A stretch of 64,000 bases of DNA, taken from Deinandra increscens subsp. villosa. Its lineage: Eukaryota > Streptophyta > Magnoliopsida > Asterales > Asteraceae. Under the pieces are notes generated by a model that saw only the letters and a program-made list of their open reading frames with translations, did not search any database and was not told the origin of the DNA. Position numbers and translations under genes: made by a program. Below are positions 32,063 through 43,679 of the stretch, piece after piece. Positions within the stretch are counted from its first letter, which is position 1, and each line of letters opens with the position of its first letter. The DNA lies in contig JBCNJP010000006.1 in assembly GCA_039602395.1 (NCBI GenBank), forward strand, positions 59,518,429 to 59,582,428, written 5' to 3'.

Positions 32063-32649
32063 CTTTTTTAAATGTTTATATATAAAACCTTCGATGGATA
32101 ACGAAAGCTTTTTAACGTGTAGGGAAAAGATGGAGTTGGTTTTGGATTACAGATATAATAATATAAGTTGTTTGAATGTAATGATGTTGTTTTGGTTGTA
32201 AATACGCGGAGATCCAACTGTCCATTCCATTATCTAAAAGTCTAAAACTATAACAAAACGAAACTACCTCTACACGCCAATGCGTTTTACGTTCAATATG
32301 GTCAACAAATTCATCCCCAAGATTGGATTTCACTCTATTGACCATTTCACAAACCACAACCACGTGAGTAATACACACGAAGGTAGGATCATATACAAAT
32401 TATTTTTTATGTAAAAACAATGAGAATCGTTAGAATTTTGTCATGTGGATTTTATTAATGAGTAGACATAAGAGCAATTTAGACCATCTACAACGCTAAC
32501 AACTGTCCTTTCCACAAGCAGTCACCATCACCGGCAACATCCATTTTTTACTCGCCCTTCTCACTAACAACTTTTTATCGAAACGCAACCCTTCCACCAA
32601 CTTTATATAACTAAAGTAACTTTTATATATCTTATAATACCATAAAATT
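32063..32649. other. Non-repetitive AT-rich flank up to the contig end
   Basis: No gene recognised. A small minus-strand ORF (32112-32378) has no known motif. Confidence 0.5.
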
Positions 32650-33149
32650 NNNNNNNNNNNNNNNNNNNNNNNNNNNNNNNNNNNNNNNNNNNNNNNNNNN
32701 NNNNNNNNNNNNNNNNNNNNNNNNNNNNNNNNNNNNNNNNNNNNNNNNNNNNNNNNNNNNNNNNNNNNNNNNNNNNNNNNNNNNNNNNNNNNNNNNNNNN
32801 NNNNNNNNNNNNNNNNNNNNNNNNNNNNNNNNNNNNNNNNNNNNNNNNNNNNNNNNNNNNNNNNNNNNNNNNNNNNNNNNNNNNNNNNNNNNNNNNNNNN
32901 NNNNNNNNNNNNNNNNNNNNNNNNNNNNNNNNNNNNNNNNNNNNNNNNNNNNNNNNNNNNNNNNNNNNNNNNNNNNNNNNNNNNNNNNNNNNNNNNNNNN
33001 NNNNNNNNNNNNNNNNNNNNNNNNNNNNNNNNNNNNNNNNNNNNNNNNNNNNNNNNNNNNNNNNNNNNNNNNNNNNNNNNNNNNNNNNNNNNNNNNNNNN
33101 NNNNNNNNNNNNNNNNNNNNNNNNNNNNNNNNNNNNNNNNNNNNNNNNN
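32650..33149. other. Assembly gap of exactly 500 N
   Basis: A fixed-length gap as inserted by scaffolding software. The sequences on either side are the far ends of the same 16.8-kb block, so the true distance may be zero or negative. Confidence 1.
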
Positions 33150-33382
33150 TCCCCTCCCATGCCTATCTCCATCCTACCATTTTCCTACAAGGCCCGTCGG
33201 TTTTTCTACACAGCGTATCGGACTATCGGTACAGATTTGCTCTCATGATCCATGCCGTGGTCCGGGTCCGTGTGGCCTTATGAAATCTTGCTTGAAAAAG
33301 AACATCTCAGATTTGACTTCGAGATCCTAAAATCATTAAAAGACGTAATTTGAGCTGAACTATGAACCCATTAGTCTAGGCT

Positions 33383-33823
33383 TGAGCTTGACTCGTTTAA
33401 AATTTAGCAGAGCTCGCCTTGATTCGAGCTTTATTTCTGAAGCTCGAGCTCGGCTCGTTTTTATTAGTTTTTATTTATTTACATACTATTATAATTAAAT
33501 TTGTATATATTTAGGATTAAATTTTTATACTTTTTATTTGTACATATTATTTATTTATTTTATCATAATTTTATATATAATAATAATAATGTTTTAGAAT
33601 ATATTTAATAAATTAAATAAAATTATATAAATATAGGACTAGTTAAGGCTCGCGATTCGGCTTGAGCTCGCTAGGTAAAGCTCGGGGCTTGAGCTTGTTT
33701 ATTAAACAAGCCGTATTTCAAAGCTTGAGGGCTTAGGCTTGTTTAGGCTCGGCTCGCTTCGAGCTTTTTATCGATTCGATCTTGAGTAGCTCACGGGCGG
33801 CTCGTCTTGTTTGCACCCCTAGA
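33383..33823. repeat. GAGCTCGGCTCG-rich degenerate element (right copy)
   Basis: Equivalent of 16090-16530, with no differences noticed by eye. The three 35-bp units follow at 33835-33939. Confidence 0.4.
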
Positions 33824-33834
33824 ACTCATAGATA

Positions 33835-33939
33835 GCTGAAACAATAAGATGAGGTAAAACTAAGTTTGTGCTGAAACAATAAGATGAGGTAAAACTAAGT
33901 TTGTGCTGAAACAATAAGATGAGGTAAAACTAAGTTTGT
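33835..33939. repeat. Three tandem 35-bp units (right copy)
   Basis: Equivalent of 16542-16646, same unit number. Confidence 0.95.
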
Positions 33940-34258
33940 GTTGTGGTCTTTAACCTAACCCCTTGGGTTAAAGATCGAAAATACGTGGAAGCTGTAGTCG
34001 AATATTAAGGAAGTGACTCAAGCATTTAAAAGCATGAATATTTCTGTCTTTTATGAATAAAAAGTTATTCAAGTGGTTTCAGTTGCTAAATATGTTGCTG
34101 TGCTGTGGTTTATAGACATAAATTGGCAACTGTTTGATCGAAATCTAAACAGTGACCTTTTAATATTTTTAATAATTAGTCGTTGTCTTCTTTTTATTAA
34201 CCTGAATATTTACGAGTCAAATACCAAACAAAGTTGGTGTAGTGGTTAAACTCCTACC

Positions 34259-36275
34259 TTGCACGCACATTGGTGATCATAGTATGAGGCACTAGCGTAA
34301 CGGGGCACATGTGTCTTTTTATTACTATCACTCTTTTCTAGCACGCAATCTATAATCAACACAATAAAACCTATCATTTTTCATGTTGCCCTCACAAAAG
34401 ACTCAAGAACCATTGGATTTTCTTTTTTTTTAATTTTATTTTATTTTATAGAAGGGCAAGACGGCCGTTTTGAAATTCTGTCCAAAATTTTAAACCTAAG
34501 AGAAACAATGATGCAATGATGTAGTGATGCCTATTTGAATGCAAAACTAAACTACATGCTAAATGATTTTCAAATGAATGCAAAAAAATAAGAAACTAAA
34601 ATAATAAAAAGAAAAACATAGACTAACCTCTCCCAAGCTTAATAGTTGGCGTCGTCCTCGATGCTAGGTAGAGAGGGTGGGATGGGATCTACGGCTAAGA
34701 CGGTGGTGGAGATGGAGCTCTCTGACTCACGTGGGCAAGGATGGATGCAAGGGTGCGCCCCATCTCGCCCTGGTGATCAAACAAATTGGAGAACTCAATC
34801 TTCAAATGGTCGAGGTCGGAACGAATATGTGAAAGGTCAGCAGCAATGGCAGCGAAGCGAGCTGCATTGTCTGGAGGAGCGACACCTTGGTCAGAGTCAT
34901 CGCCATTGGAGTTCTGAGGCCCGACTGGCAAGATCACAGCTTCTAGGACGGGTTCATTCTCCGACTCGCCACTTCCAGCTTCTTCACCAAGCAACCAGTC
35001 AGTGTCCCTAATGGGGTCGGCAAGGATCAAGATGTATTGGTTGGGTATAATCTTGCTATGTATCGTGAGGTATTGTGACCTCTTTGTTCCGTTAACCAAA
35101 CAACCCCAGTGTGCAGAACCACGAACATATTCATTTTGGCCATTTGAGTCATATCTAGGTAACGGGGGCCTTGAAGCTCCTCCAACTGTTCTGGGAAACG
35201 AATACCAAGCTTACGACCCAAAATGGTGTTGATGGAGCCACAATAGATTTTTCCTTTGGTGGCGTTCAATACTTGCATGAGCTTGTGGCACAAGAAGTGG
35301 CCAAAATGGGGCTTGATTGCTTGTCGATTTACCATACACCACAATAGATACAACTCTTGTTGGGTGACGCTTCCGGTATCCAAACGGCTATCGAGAATAC
35401 AAGTAAGTAACCGGTGCGCCACACGCAATGTTGGGTGTATGATTCGTGAAGCTTTGGCATTGGCACTGACATATAAAGTGTTAGTAATAGAGTGCCAAAA
35501 TGTATGTGCCACATACTTCGAATGACAAGGAGCGTTTGGTTTGAAAGTGTCTCGCTTGGCAGCTCCGATCATACCACATATCTTATCCAAATGAAGCTTA
35601 CATTGCTTGTTAAAAAGCTGAAAATGAAGGACATCCTCCTCAAGACGTGAGGGGTATAGAAATTCCAAGGTAGTTCGTTTATAAGCCACATCACTCCATT
35701 GTAACAAACCCTTCCAGCCGATGTTGTCGAACAATTACACGACTCCGTCTAAAACTTCGATCTCCTTCATCGCATCTTCATCCGACATTCGAGTATTGAG
35801 CATTGATCGTGCCTTGACGACGTTAAACTTTGTATGAAGGGCCGGATCATTAAACGTAATCCTCAACGAATCTGGGGTAATCAGTGCTGCAGGTTGCTTG
35901 GGGGCCTTTTTGCTAGATGAGGCCCGTTGTGGATTCGTTGGTGGCGACGGAGATCGCGCTCGCTTTTTGGGCTTTGCCATCTTCACCTAAACTGCAATCA
36001 GAGAACACCTGAACAAAAATGAGAACATCTTTCTCAATTGGAACGCATCAACAAAACACAGTGAGTAATTAGGCTTTCAAACCGACAAGTAAGTTGTTGA
36101 GTGAACCATTCATCCAATTTATCATGTAATAGCTCACAATCACATGCAGTTCATCATACAGATTGAGCCCAATTCCTACTAATCATATAAACAAAAGTGA
36201 AAGAAAAATTGAAACATAATTGAAACAAAAGGGAGTAAAAATATGAAAGCAAAACAAAGAAAACTAGAAACTAAG
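34259..36275 (-). repeat. Left arm of the retroelement palindrome (right copy)
   Basis: Inverted match to 38674-40690 and direct match to 16966-18982. Confidence 0.9.
34695..35980 (-). pseudogene. Athila/Tat-type 3' ORF, broken, minus orientation (right copy)
   Basis: Equivalent of 17402-18687 with the same stop after VLDGVV and the same change of frame. Small differences from the left copy include EIEVLDG for EIGVLDG, CGSINT for YGSINT, and LSHIRSDL for ISQIRSDL. In each of these the right copy agrees better with the inverted arm, so the left copy probably carries the newer changes. Confidence 0.7.
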
Positions 36276-36292
36276 GGCGGCGATATGGAAAA

Positions 36293-38432
36293 ACATTAGT
36301 AATGACAAATTGTCCGACCCATCGTGACCGTAACTTTTCAGGGAATTTATGCAATCTAGACGAATATAATAACCACCTTTTGTCCCACGCTAAAAAATGT
36401 TCTTGTGTTTACCTTATCGTGGAAGGCTTTGGTCTTCTCTTTGTAAATTCGGGAGTTCTCGTAAGCATCATTACGAATTTCTTCTAACTCTTGAATTTGT
36501 AACTTACGATGAACCCCGTCTTCGTCAATCTTCAAGTTGAATTGTTTAATTGCCCAAAAAGCCTTGTGCTCTAATTCAACCGGAAGATGACAAGCTTTTC
36601 CAAGGCAAGACGAAAATGTGACATACATATCGGTGTTTTGTATGCGGTGCAGTATGCCCACAATGCATCGTCTAGACGAGGACTCCAATCTTTTCGGTTT
36701 GGGTTAACCGTCTTCTCGAGAATCGACTGGATTTCCCGTTTTGAAATTTCAGCTTGGCCATTCGTTTGTGGATGATAGGCCGTTGATACCCGATGTGCAA
36801 AACCATATTTCTTAAAAGAGCTTTGATCGTCCGGTTGCAAAAGTGTGACTACTCCAGTCCTCTTTAACGGTCCTATGTTAAGTGTTTTAAAAATCGAGCA
36901 TGGTAGGACGTTAATTGAGGCTCCAAGGTCGAGCATGGCTCGGGGTACCATGATATTCCCCAACTTACAAGGCACGGTGAAAACACCGAGATCCTTGCAC
37001 TTTGGGGGTAATCTCTTTTGTAAGACCGCTCAAATGTTCTCACCTACCCTACCTTCACCGTCTCATTACCTTTTAGCTTCTTCTTCGACTTACAAAGCTC
37101 TTTGAGGAACTTTGCATATCGTGGAACTTGCTTGATAGCATCGAGTAACGAAATGTTTACCTCAACCTCGCGGAATGTCTCCATGATCTCTTGTTCCTCT
37201 CTCTCCTTCTTCGTGCTTTGTAGTCTGGATGGGAATGGAGGGATTGGAGTGAATTTTACTTCATTCTTCGTTGGTTGTGAAATTTCCTTCTTTTCCTCGC
37301 TCTTCTTCTCAACAACAATCTCTTCTTCTTCTTCTTTTTGCTTACTCAGACCCTCATAACTCTTACCGCTTCTCAAGGTAATGGCACAAGCACCATGCTT
37401 AGGATTCGTCTCGGTTTGGGCCGGTAGTTTACCTTGAGATTCCAACTTACTTACCGAGGTGGCTAGTTGAGACACTTGTTGCTCCAAATTCTTTATACTC
37501 GCCTTAGTTTCTTGTTGGAATGACTGAGTGCTTGTAGCTAGGCTTTTAACTATGTCTTCCAAAGACATTCCCGTGCCACCCGATTGTTGTGATGGTTGTT
37601 GTCGAGGCTGAAAATTTTGTAGATTGTGCGGGGGTCTTTGTTGAAATGGTTGAAATTGTTGAGGTTGTTGAGGTCTTCCCATATTTGAATTGCCTTGAGG
37701 CTAATGATATTGCCTAGAAGATTGACCCGGGTAGCCTCCTAATGCTTGTACCTCTTCTGTATCTTCTTGTAGCATGGGACAAGCATTTGTGGAATGTCCA
37801 TGTTTTAAACATATTCCACAAGCCCGAGCTGGCGGTTCCACAACCTTATCTTTTGTGAGTTGCATGACAACCTTTGTTAATTCAGCAATTTGAGTTTCAA
37901 TGTGAGGAGTACTCACTTCTTTGACTGCCCGAGGTGGGTCAACATACCACTCTTCTTCTTGTGCCGAGTGCTTAGTGTCTTCCGCAATAGAAGTGATCAA
38001 CGCCCTAATTTGAGTTGGTGTTTTGTCAAGTTGAGCTCTTCCACTAGAGGCATTGATCAATCGTCTTTCAACGGTGGTAAGCCTTCGCAAAAGTATTGAA
38101 GAAGTTGATGCTCAGAAATGCCATGTTGTGGGCATCGAGCACACAATTTCTTAAATCTCTCCCAGTAAGTGTGTAAAGCCTCCCTTTTAGCTTGCTTGAT
38201 CGCGATGATCTCCTTACGAAGAATTGAGGCTTTGACTTCCGGGAAATACTTGTCTAAGAAGAGCTTTGCCAATTCATTCCAAGTAGTTATTGATCCTGGT
38301 GGCAAGTAGTAAAGCCATTATTTAGTTGAATCTTGCAATGCAAAGGGGAATGCCCTTAGCTTAATTTGATCTTCAGTAACATAGTGAGGCTTCATTCCAG
38401 AGCACACTACATGAAATTCCTTGAGAAACTTG
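36293..38432 (-). pseudogene. Gag-protease-integrase remnant lacking reverse transcriptase (right copy)
   Basis: Equivalent of 19000-21139: gag (38057-38305 region), CCHC knuckle, MLDLGASINVLP protease core fused to the integrase end. The same internal deletion and the same stops are present, and the translated blocks are identical. It is defective. Confidence 0.8.
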
Positions 38433-38673
38433 TGTGTGTCTTAACCACCATCTTCCGCCCGCCTCCACCCTTCCTCGCCCTAACCACCATCTTCCGCCCA
38501 ACAACCCTAGCCGTCTGGCCTTCAGCACACCCTAACTTGAACCGCCGCCCTTAGCCCTACAACTCCGGCCAATGACTACCCTCTTTCACCTCTGACCTCC
38601 AACCACAACCCCAAACCATTTACCCGATCCCCCCCCCCCTCTCACCCTCATTTGTTTTGAATCAGAATGTCAG

Positions 38674-40690
38674 CTTAGGTTCTAGTTTTCTTTGTTTTGC
38701 TTTCATATTTTTACTCCCTTTTGTTTCAATTATGTTTCAATTTTTCTTTCACTTTTGTTTATATGATTAGTAGGAATTGGGCTCAATCTGTATGATGAAT
38801 TGCATGTGATTGTGAGCTATTACATGATAAATTGGATGACTGGTTCACTCAACAATTTACTTGTCGGTTTGAAAGCCTAATTACTCACTGTGTTTTGTTG
38901 ATGCGTTCCAATTGAGAAAGATGTTCTCATTTTTGTTCAGGTGTTCTTTGATTGCAGTTTAGGTGAAGATGGCAAAGCCCAAAAAGCGAGCGTGATCTCC
39001 GTCGCCACCAACGAATCCACAACGGGCCTCATCTAGCAAAAAGACCCCCAAGCAACCTGCAGCACTGATTACCCCAGATTCGTTGGGGATTACGTTTAAT
39101 GATCCGACCCTTCATACAAAGTTTAACGTCGTCAAGGCACGATCAATGCTCAATACTCGAATGTCGGATGAAGATGCGATGAAGGAGATCGAAGTTTTAG
39201 ACGGAGTCGAGCAATTGTTCGACAACATCGGCTGGAAGGGTTTGTTACAATGGAGTGATGTGGCTTATAAACGAACTACCTTGGAATTTCTATACACCTC
39301 ATGTCTTGAGGAGGATGTCCTTCATTTTCAGCTTTTTAACAAGCAATGTAAGCTTCCTTTGGATAAGATATGTGGTATGATCGGAGCTGTCAAGCGAGAC
39401 ATTTTCAAACCAAACGCTCCTTGTCATTCGAAGTATGTGGCACATACATTTTGGCACTCTATTACTAACACTTTATATGTCAGTGCCAATGCCAAAGCTT
39501 CACGAATCATACACCCAACATTGCGTGTGGCGCACTGGTTACTTACTTGTATTCTCGATAGCCGTTTGGATACCGAAAGCGTCACCCAATAAGAGTTGTA
39601 TCTATTGTGGTGTATGGTAAATCCACAAGCAATCAAGCCCCATTTTGGCCACTTCTTGTGCCACAAGCTCATGCAAGTTTTGAACGCCACCAAAGGAAAA
39701 ATCTATTGTGGCTCCATCATCACCATTTTGGGTCGTAAGCTTGGTATTCGTTTCCCAGAAAAGTTGGAGGAGCTTCAAGGCCCCCGTTACCTAGATATGA
39801 CTCAAATGGCCAAAATGAATATGTTCGTGGTTCTGCACACTGGGGTTGTTTGGTTAACGGAACAAAGAGGTCACAATACCTCACGATACATAGCAAGGTT
39901 ATACCTAACCAATACATCTTGATCCTTGCCGACCCCATTAGGGACACTGACTGGTTGCTTGGTGAAGAAGCTGTAAGTGGCGACTCGGAGAATGAACCCG
40001 TCCCAGAAGCTGTGATCTTGCCAGTCGGGTCTCTGAACTCCAATGGCGATGACTCTGACCAAGGTGTCGCTCCTCCAGACAATGCAGCTCGCTTCGCTGC
40101 CATTGCTGCTGACCTTTCTCATATTCGTTCCGACCTCGACCATTTGAAGATTGAGTTCTCCAATTTGTTTGATCACCAGCGCGAGATGGGGCGCACCCTT
40201 GCATCCATCTTTGCCCACGTGAGTCAGAGAGCTCCATCTCCACCATCGTCTTAGTCGTAGATCCCATTCCACCCTCTCTGCCTAGCATCGAGGACGACGC
40301 CAACTATTAAGCTTGGGAGAGGTTAGTCTATGTTTTTCTTTTTATTATTTTAGTTTCTTACTTTTTTGCATTCATGTGAATATCATTTAGCATGTAGTTT
40401 AGTTTTGCATTCAAATAGGCATCACTACATCATTGCATCATTGTTTCTCTTAGGTTTAAAATTTTGGACAGAATCTCAAAACGGCCGTCTTGCCCTTCTA
40501 TAAAATAAAATAAAATAAAAAAAAGAGAAAACCCAATGGTTCTTGAGTCTTTTGTGAGGGCAACATGAAAAATGATAGGTTTTATTGTGTTGATTATAGA
40601 TTGCGTGCTACAAAAGAGTGATAGTAATAAAAAGACACATGTGCCCCGTTACGCTAGTGCCTCATACTATGATCACCAATGTGCGTGCAA
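38674..40690 (+). repeat. Right arm of the retroelement palindrome (right copy)
   Basis: Inverted match to 34259-36275. The C-rich spacer before it differs from the left copy only by single bases and the length of the C run. Confidence 0.9.
38969..40254 (+). pseudogene. Athila/Tat-type 3' ORF, broken, plus orientation (right copy)
   Basis: Equivalent of 21676-22961 with the same TGA near the start and the same TAA before ELYLLWCMV. A few substitutions distinguish it (GAVKRD for GAAKRD, RLYLTN for RLYPTN, a final SPPSS for SPPPS). Confidence 0.7.
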
Positions 40691-41482
40691 TAACTTTAAA
40701 TGAATATACATGTTTAGTTTCTCATCCCGGCATACATGATTTAAAAAACTGAGTCCCGACAAAAACGGGTTGAGAGTGGTATTAATACCTAGTACACTCT
40801 CTCTTGCACACCATGTTTCTACCATGATGACACCATCACCTAATAATAATAATAATAAAAAAAAGAACTAAATACCCTATGTGCTACCCATTGGGATGAT
40901 GACTTGATGGATGCACCACTAGGTGAAGTTCGTAAAAAAAAAAAAAAGTTGATAAAATAAAGGGAAGTATGTTTCCCAATGTCATGTAGAAGGTAATTAA
41001 AATGGCTTAATCTCTATCTTGTTATAATAGTGGTGCATGGTTCCTTAAGTGCGGGCTTGAGAATCCTTAATAAACCATGAGGTTGGGTAGGTTTTGCTGT
41101 GTTTGTTCGGGTGTGGGGACGATTAAACATATTGGTAATCTTGTATACTATTTAGCATAATGCATTTGGTTGGGATTAGACATATTGAATTCAAGAACAT
41201 GGACTTAACATATGAATCTGGAATATGAGGTTAGTGGACCATAACTGGCAAATTGGGTACTGTTGTTAATAAAAATCTTGAAGGCTCTATTTATGCATGT
41301 CAGTCGAAGTTAACATGATAATATTATTTTATGCTCACAATCGATTCGGCCGAGAATTGGTATATATAAAAAAAAATGTTTGTTTGCATTAAGCATGTTA
41401 GTTTGTTTTGTTTTCATATCTTCAGTTTACACTTACTCTTGACTTCCTTGAGGACAAGGAAAGGTTTAAGCTTGGGGAAATT
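40691..41482 (+). other. Retroelement 3' untranslated region (right copy)
   Basis: Equivalent of 23398-24189. It contains no ORF and ends in the purine-rich tract before the LTR. Confidence 0.55.
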
Positions 41483-41727
41483 TGTTAGTTGCATTTTTAG
41501 GCATAGTTTATTATGTTTTTAACACTCATTTTATTCGTATTTCATGCATTTTTTCTTGTTCATATCGTAGTATTTTATAAATATTAGTTTTTGTGGAATA
41601 TAATCTACTTTGGGCGTTTTTTTGTTGATTTGTAGGCGCAAAGCGAACAAGAGGTGTTATGGATTCATCAAGATTGATATTGGAGTAGCGTAGAAGGAAT
41701 TAAGAGCTAAAAACATACGGTTAGGAT
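41483..41727 (+). mobile_element. 3' LTR, first segment (right copy)
   Basis: Equivalent of 24190-24434. It starts TGTTAGTTGCA and is cut by MULE-2. The second segment runs from 46861 to about 48068. Confidence 0.6.
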
Positions 41728-42155
41728 GAATTTTTTTCATAAATGGGTTTTTTGGGTAGATTTCTATCAAAAATGGGGGCTCAAATTTTTTTTTTCATAT
41801 ATGGGAATTTCGCACTTGGCAAGTGCGAAATTAGCTTGGGATGGAGGCTCGGATACACGTTCAGTCGACGAAGCAAGCATCGGAGGGGAATCTCGCACTT
41901 GCCAAGTGCGAAATTCCTTTAATTTGACCTATTTCGCACTTGGCAAATGCTTGATAAGTGTTTAATCAATTTCCCTGCCACTCTATCAAAGCCTACATGT
42001 TAAAACAAGCCCTACCTGCAATTCGTCTTATCACATCAAACCTGCAAAAGCCTTCAAACCCTTAAAGCCTCAAACAAAACCTTTAAACATAACCTGCAAA
42101 AGACCCACTACATGCATGTCTTATCACATCAAACCTTGCCGGTGCCGGACATCAC

Positions 42156-42836
42156 TTGGATTATCCTACGTCCCATTTGGCTAGCCAATGGAACCCGTAT
42201 GAATTTCCCACACAACCCTGTTATAATATCGAGCGACCGGCCACAAAGCAATCAGAATTTTGGCATAGGGATCATTACTTTGATTATCGTGAACCACTTG
42301 CAGCAAACGAGGCTAATCTTGGTGGTACCTCCACGATGGAGGGAAATCTTAACGACACCCAAAATGCAGAATCTAGCAGTTCAATGTTAGAACAAAATAT
42401 ATTTTCTCAAACTGCTGGTTCTGCTTTTACCAATTGGAATAGCCAAGCAAGTGGTTCAGGGTACACACCCCAACAATTTTCAAACGTAAGAGGCTCGTCA
42501 AGTTTGTTCGTGCCAGATAACCAAGACTTTTACACACCCCAACCAGCAGAACCACCCCAGACTCAGTCAACTTACTCTAATGATTTTTTTAATTTATTCG
42601 ATCATCCCCACTATCCCAACTATCCCAACTACCAACAAGAGGACTACAATGGCCCACATTACAGGGGAAATTTAACACCGATAACGTATAGAGGTAACGA
42701 AGACTCTACACCCGAAGATCAACCGGACGGTGGTGCTGAACAATTAGGACGTGGTCGTCGACGGAGGAATCCAACTAGATGCCCTGTATCTGGTGGGCCA
42801 CTTTATGATCCTCAAGGGCGTGGTCATGGTCACTAA
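42156..42836 (+). CDS. MULE-2 second ORF, unknown 226-residue protein (right copy)
   Basis: Same ORF as 24933-25613 with NVRGSS in place of NVGGSS. It is again open without an ATG at the start of the frame. The internal ATG corresponding to 25112 is present at 42335. No domain was recognised. The C-terminal GRGRRRRNPTRCP patch is preserved. Confidence 0.6.
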   Translation: MDYPTSHLASQWNPYEFPTQPCYNIERPATKQSEFWHRDHYFDYREPLAANEANLGGTSTMEGNLNDTQNAESSSSMLEQNIFSQTAGSAFTNWNSQASGSGYTPQQFSNVRGSSSLFVPDNQDFYTPQPAEPPQTQSTYSNDFFNLFDHPHYPNYPNYQQEDYNGPHYRGNLTPITYRGNEDSTPEDQPDGGAEQLGRGRRRRNPTRCPVSGGPLYDPQGRGHGH

Positions 42837-43032
42837 AATTATTGTTATTTGTGTTTCCTTTTGGTAGTTGAATAGGTTGTATTTCCTTTCAGTAATCTTG
42901 TATTTCGTTTAGTGGTTTGAAATTTATGTACTTCAGTTTAATATGTTATTGAGTTCTCCATTAAAACATAATTAGATTCAAACTGAAAAACAACCTAAGT
43001 TACTTATTCAACGCTCGTACCTCTGTTTTGAA

Positions 43033-43598
43033 AAAATCTTGTTAACGTGCTGTTTTGTTGCAGTTGTATAACAACGCTCGTACCTCTGTTTTGCATGTAT
43101 GTTCTATGAATGAAAAGCTTGTTCTAAGTACTATGTTTCATGTTTGAATTGTAAAAACTAAAAAAGAGGTATGATGGGTGAAAAAGACACGTTAATATGG
43201 CCATTTAAACCAAAAATTGTGAAAAATCTTGTTAACGTGCTGTTTTGTTGCAGTTGTATAACAACGCTCGTACCTCTGTTTTGCATGTATGTTATATGAA
43301 TGAAAAGCTTGTTCTAAGTACTATGTTTCATGTTTGAATTGTAAAAACTAAAAAAGAGGTATGATGGGTGAAAAAGACACGTTAATATGGCCATTTAAAC
43401 CAAAAATTGTGAAAAATCTTGTTAACGTGCTGTTTTGTTGCAGTTGTATAACAACGCTCGTACCTCTGTTTTGCATGTATGTTATATGAATGAAAAGCTT
43501 GTTCTAAGTACTATGTTTCATGTTTGAAATGTAAAAACTAAAAAAGAGGTATGATGGGTGAAAAACACACGTTAATATGACCATTTAAACCAAAATAA
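43033..43598. repeat. Three 190-bp tandem repeats in MULE-2 (right copy)
   Basis: Same array and same copy number as 25810-26375. The units resemble each other less than they resemble their counterparts in the other block. Confidence 0.95.
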
Positions 43599-43679
43599 AA
43601 TATGACAACATGTAAAGAGCTAAATTGTTGATATTATTATTAACTCCACCATACATATTACACATATAGTAATTAGAAT

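Larger units (their letters stand above)
15857..32649. repeat. Left copy of a 16.8-kb near-identical block (contig end)
   Basis: It matches 33150-49878 throughout. The offset is 17,293 bp until about 24735, then about 17,222 after a 70-bp deletion in the right copy. Scattered single-base differences and small indels are visible. Its last base abuts the 500-N gap, and its first base equals the first base after the gap, which is the pattern of two unmerged overlapping contig ends. Confidence 0.95.

Noticed and set aside
32112..32378. 88-codon minus-strand ORF, also at 49333-49599
   Set aside because: It is open in both copies but has no recognisable domain, and the copies are alleles or overlap, so conservation says nothing.
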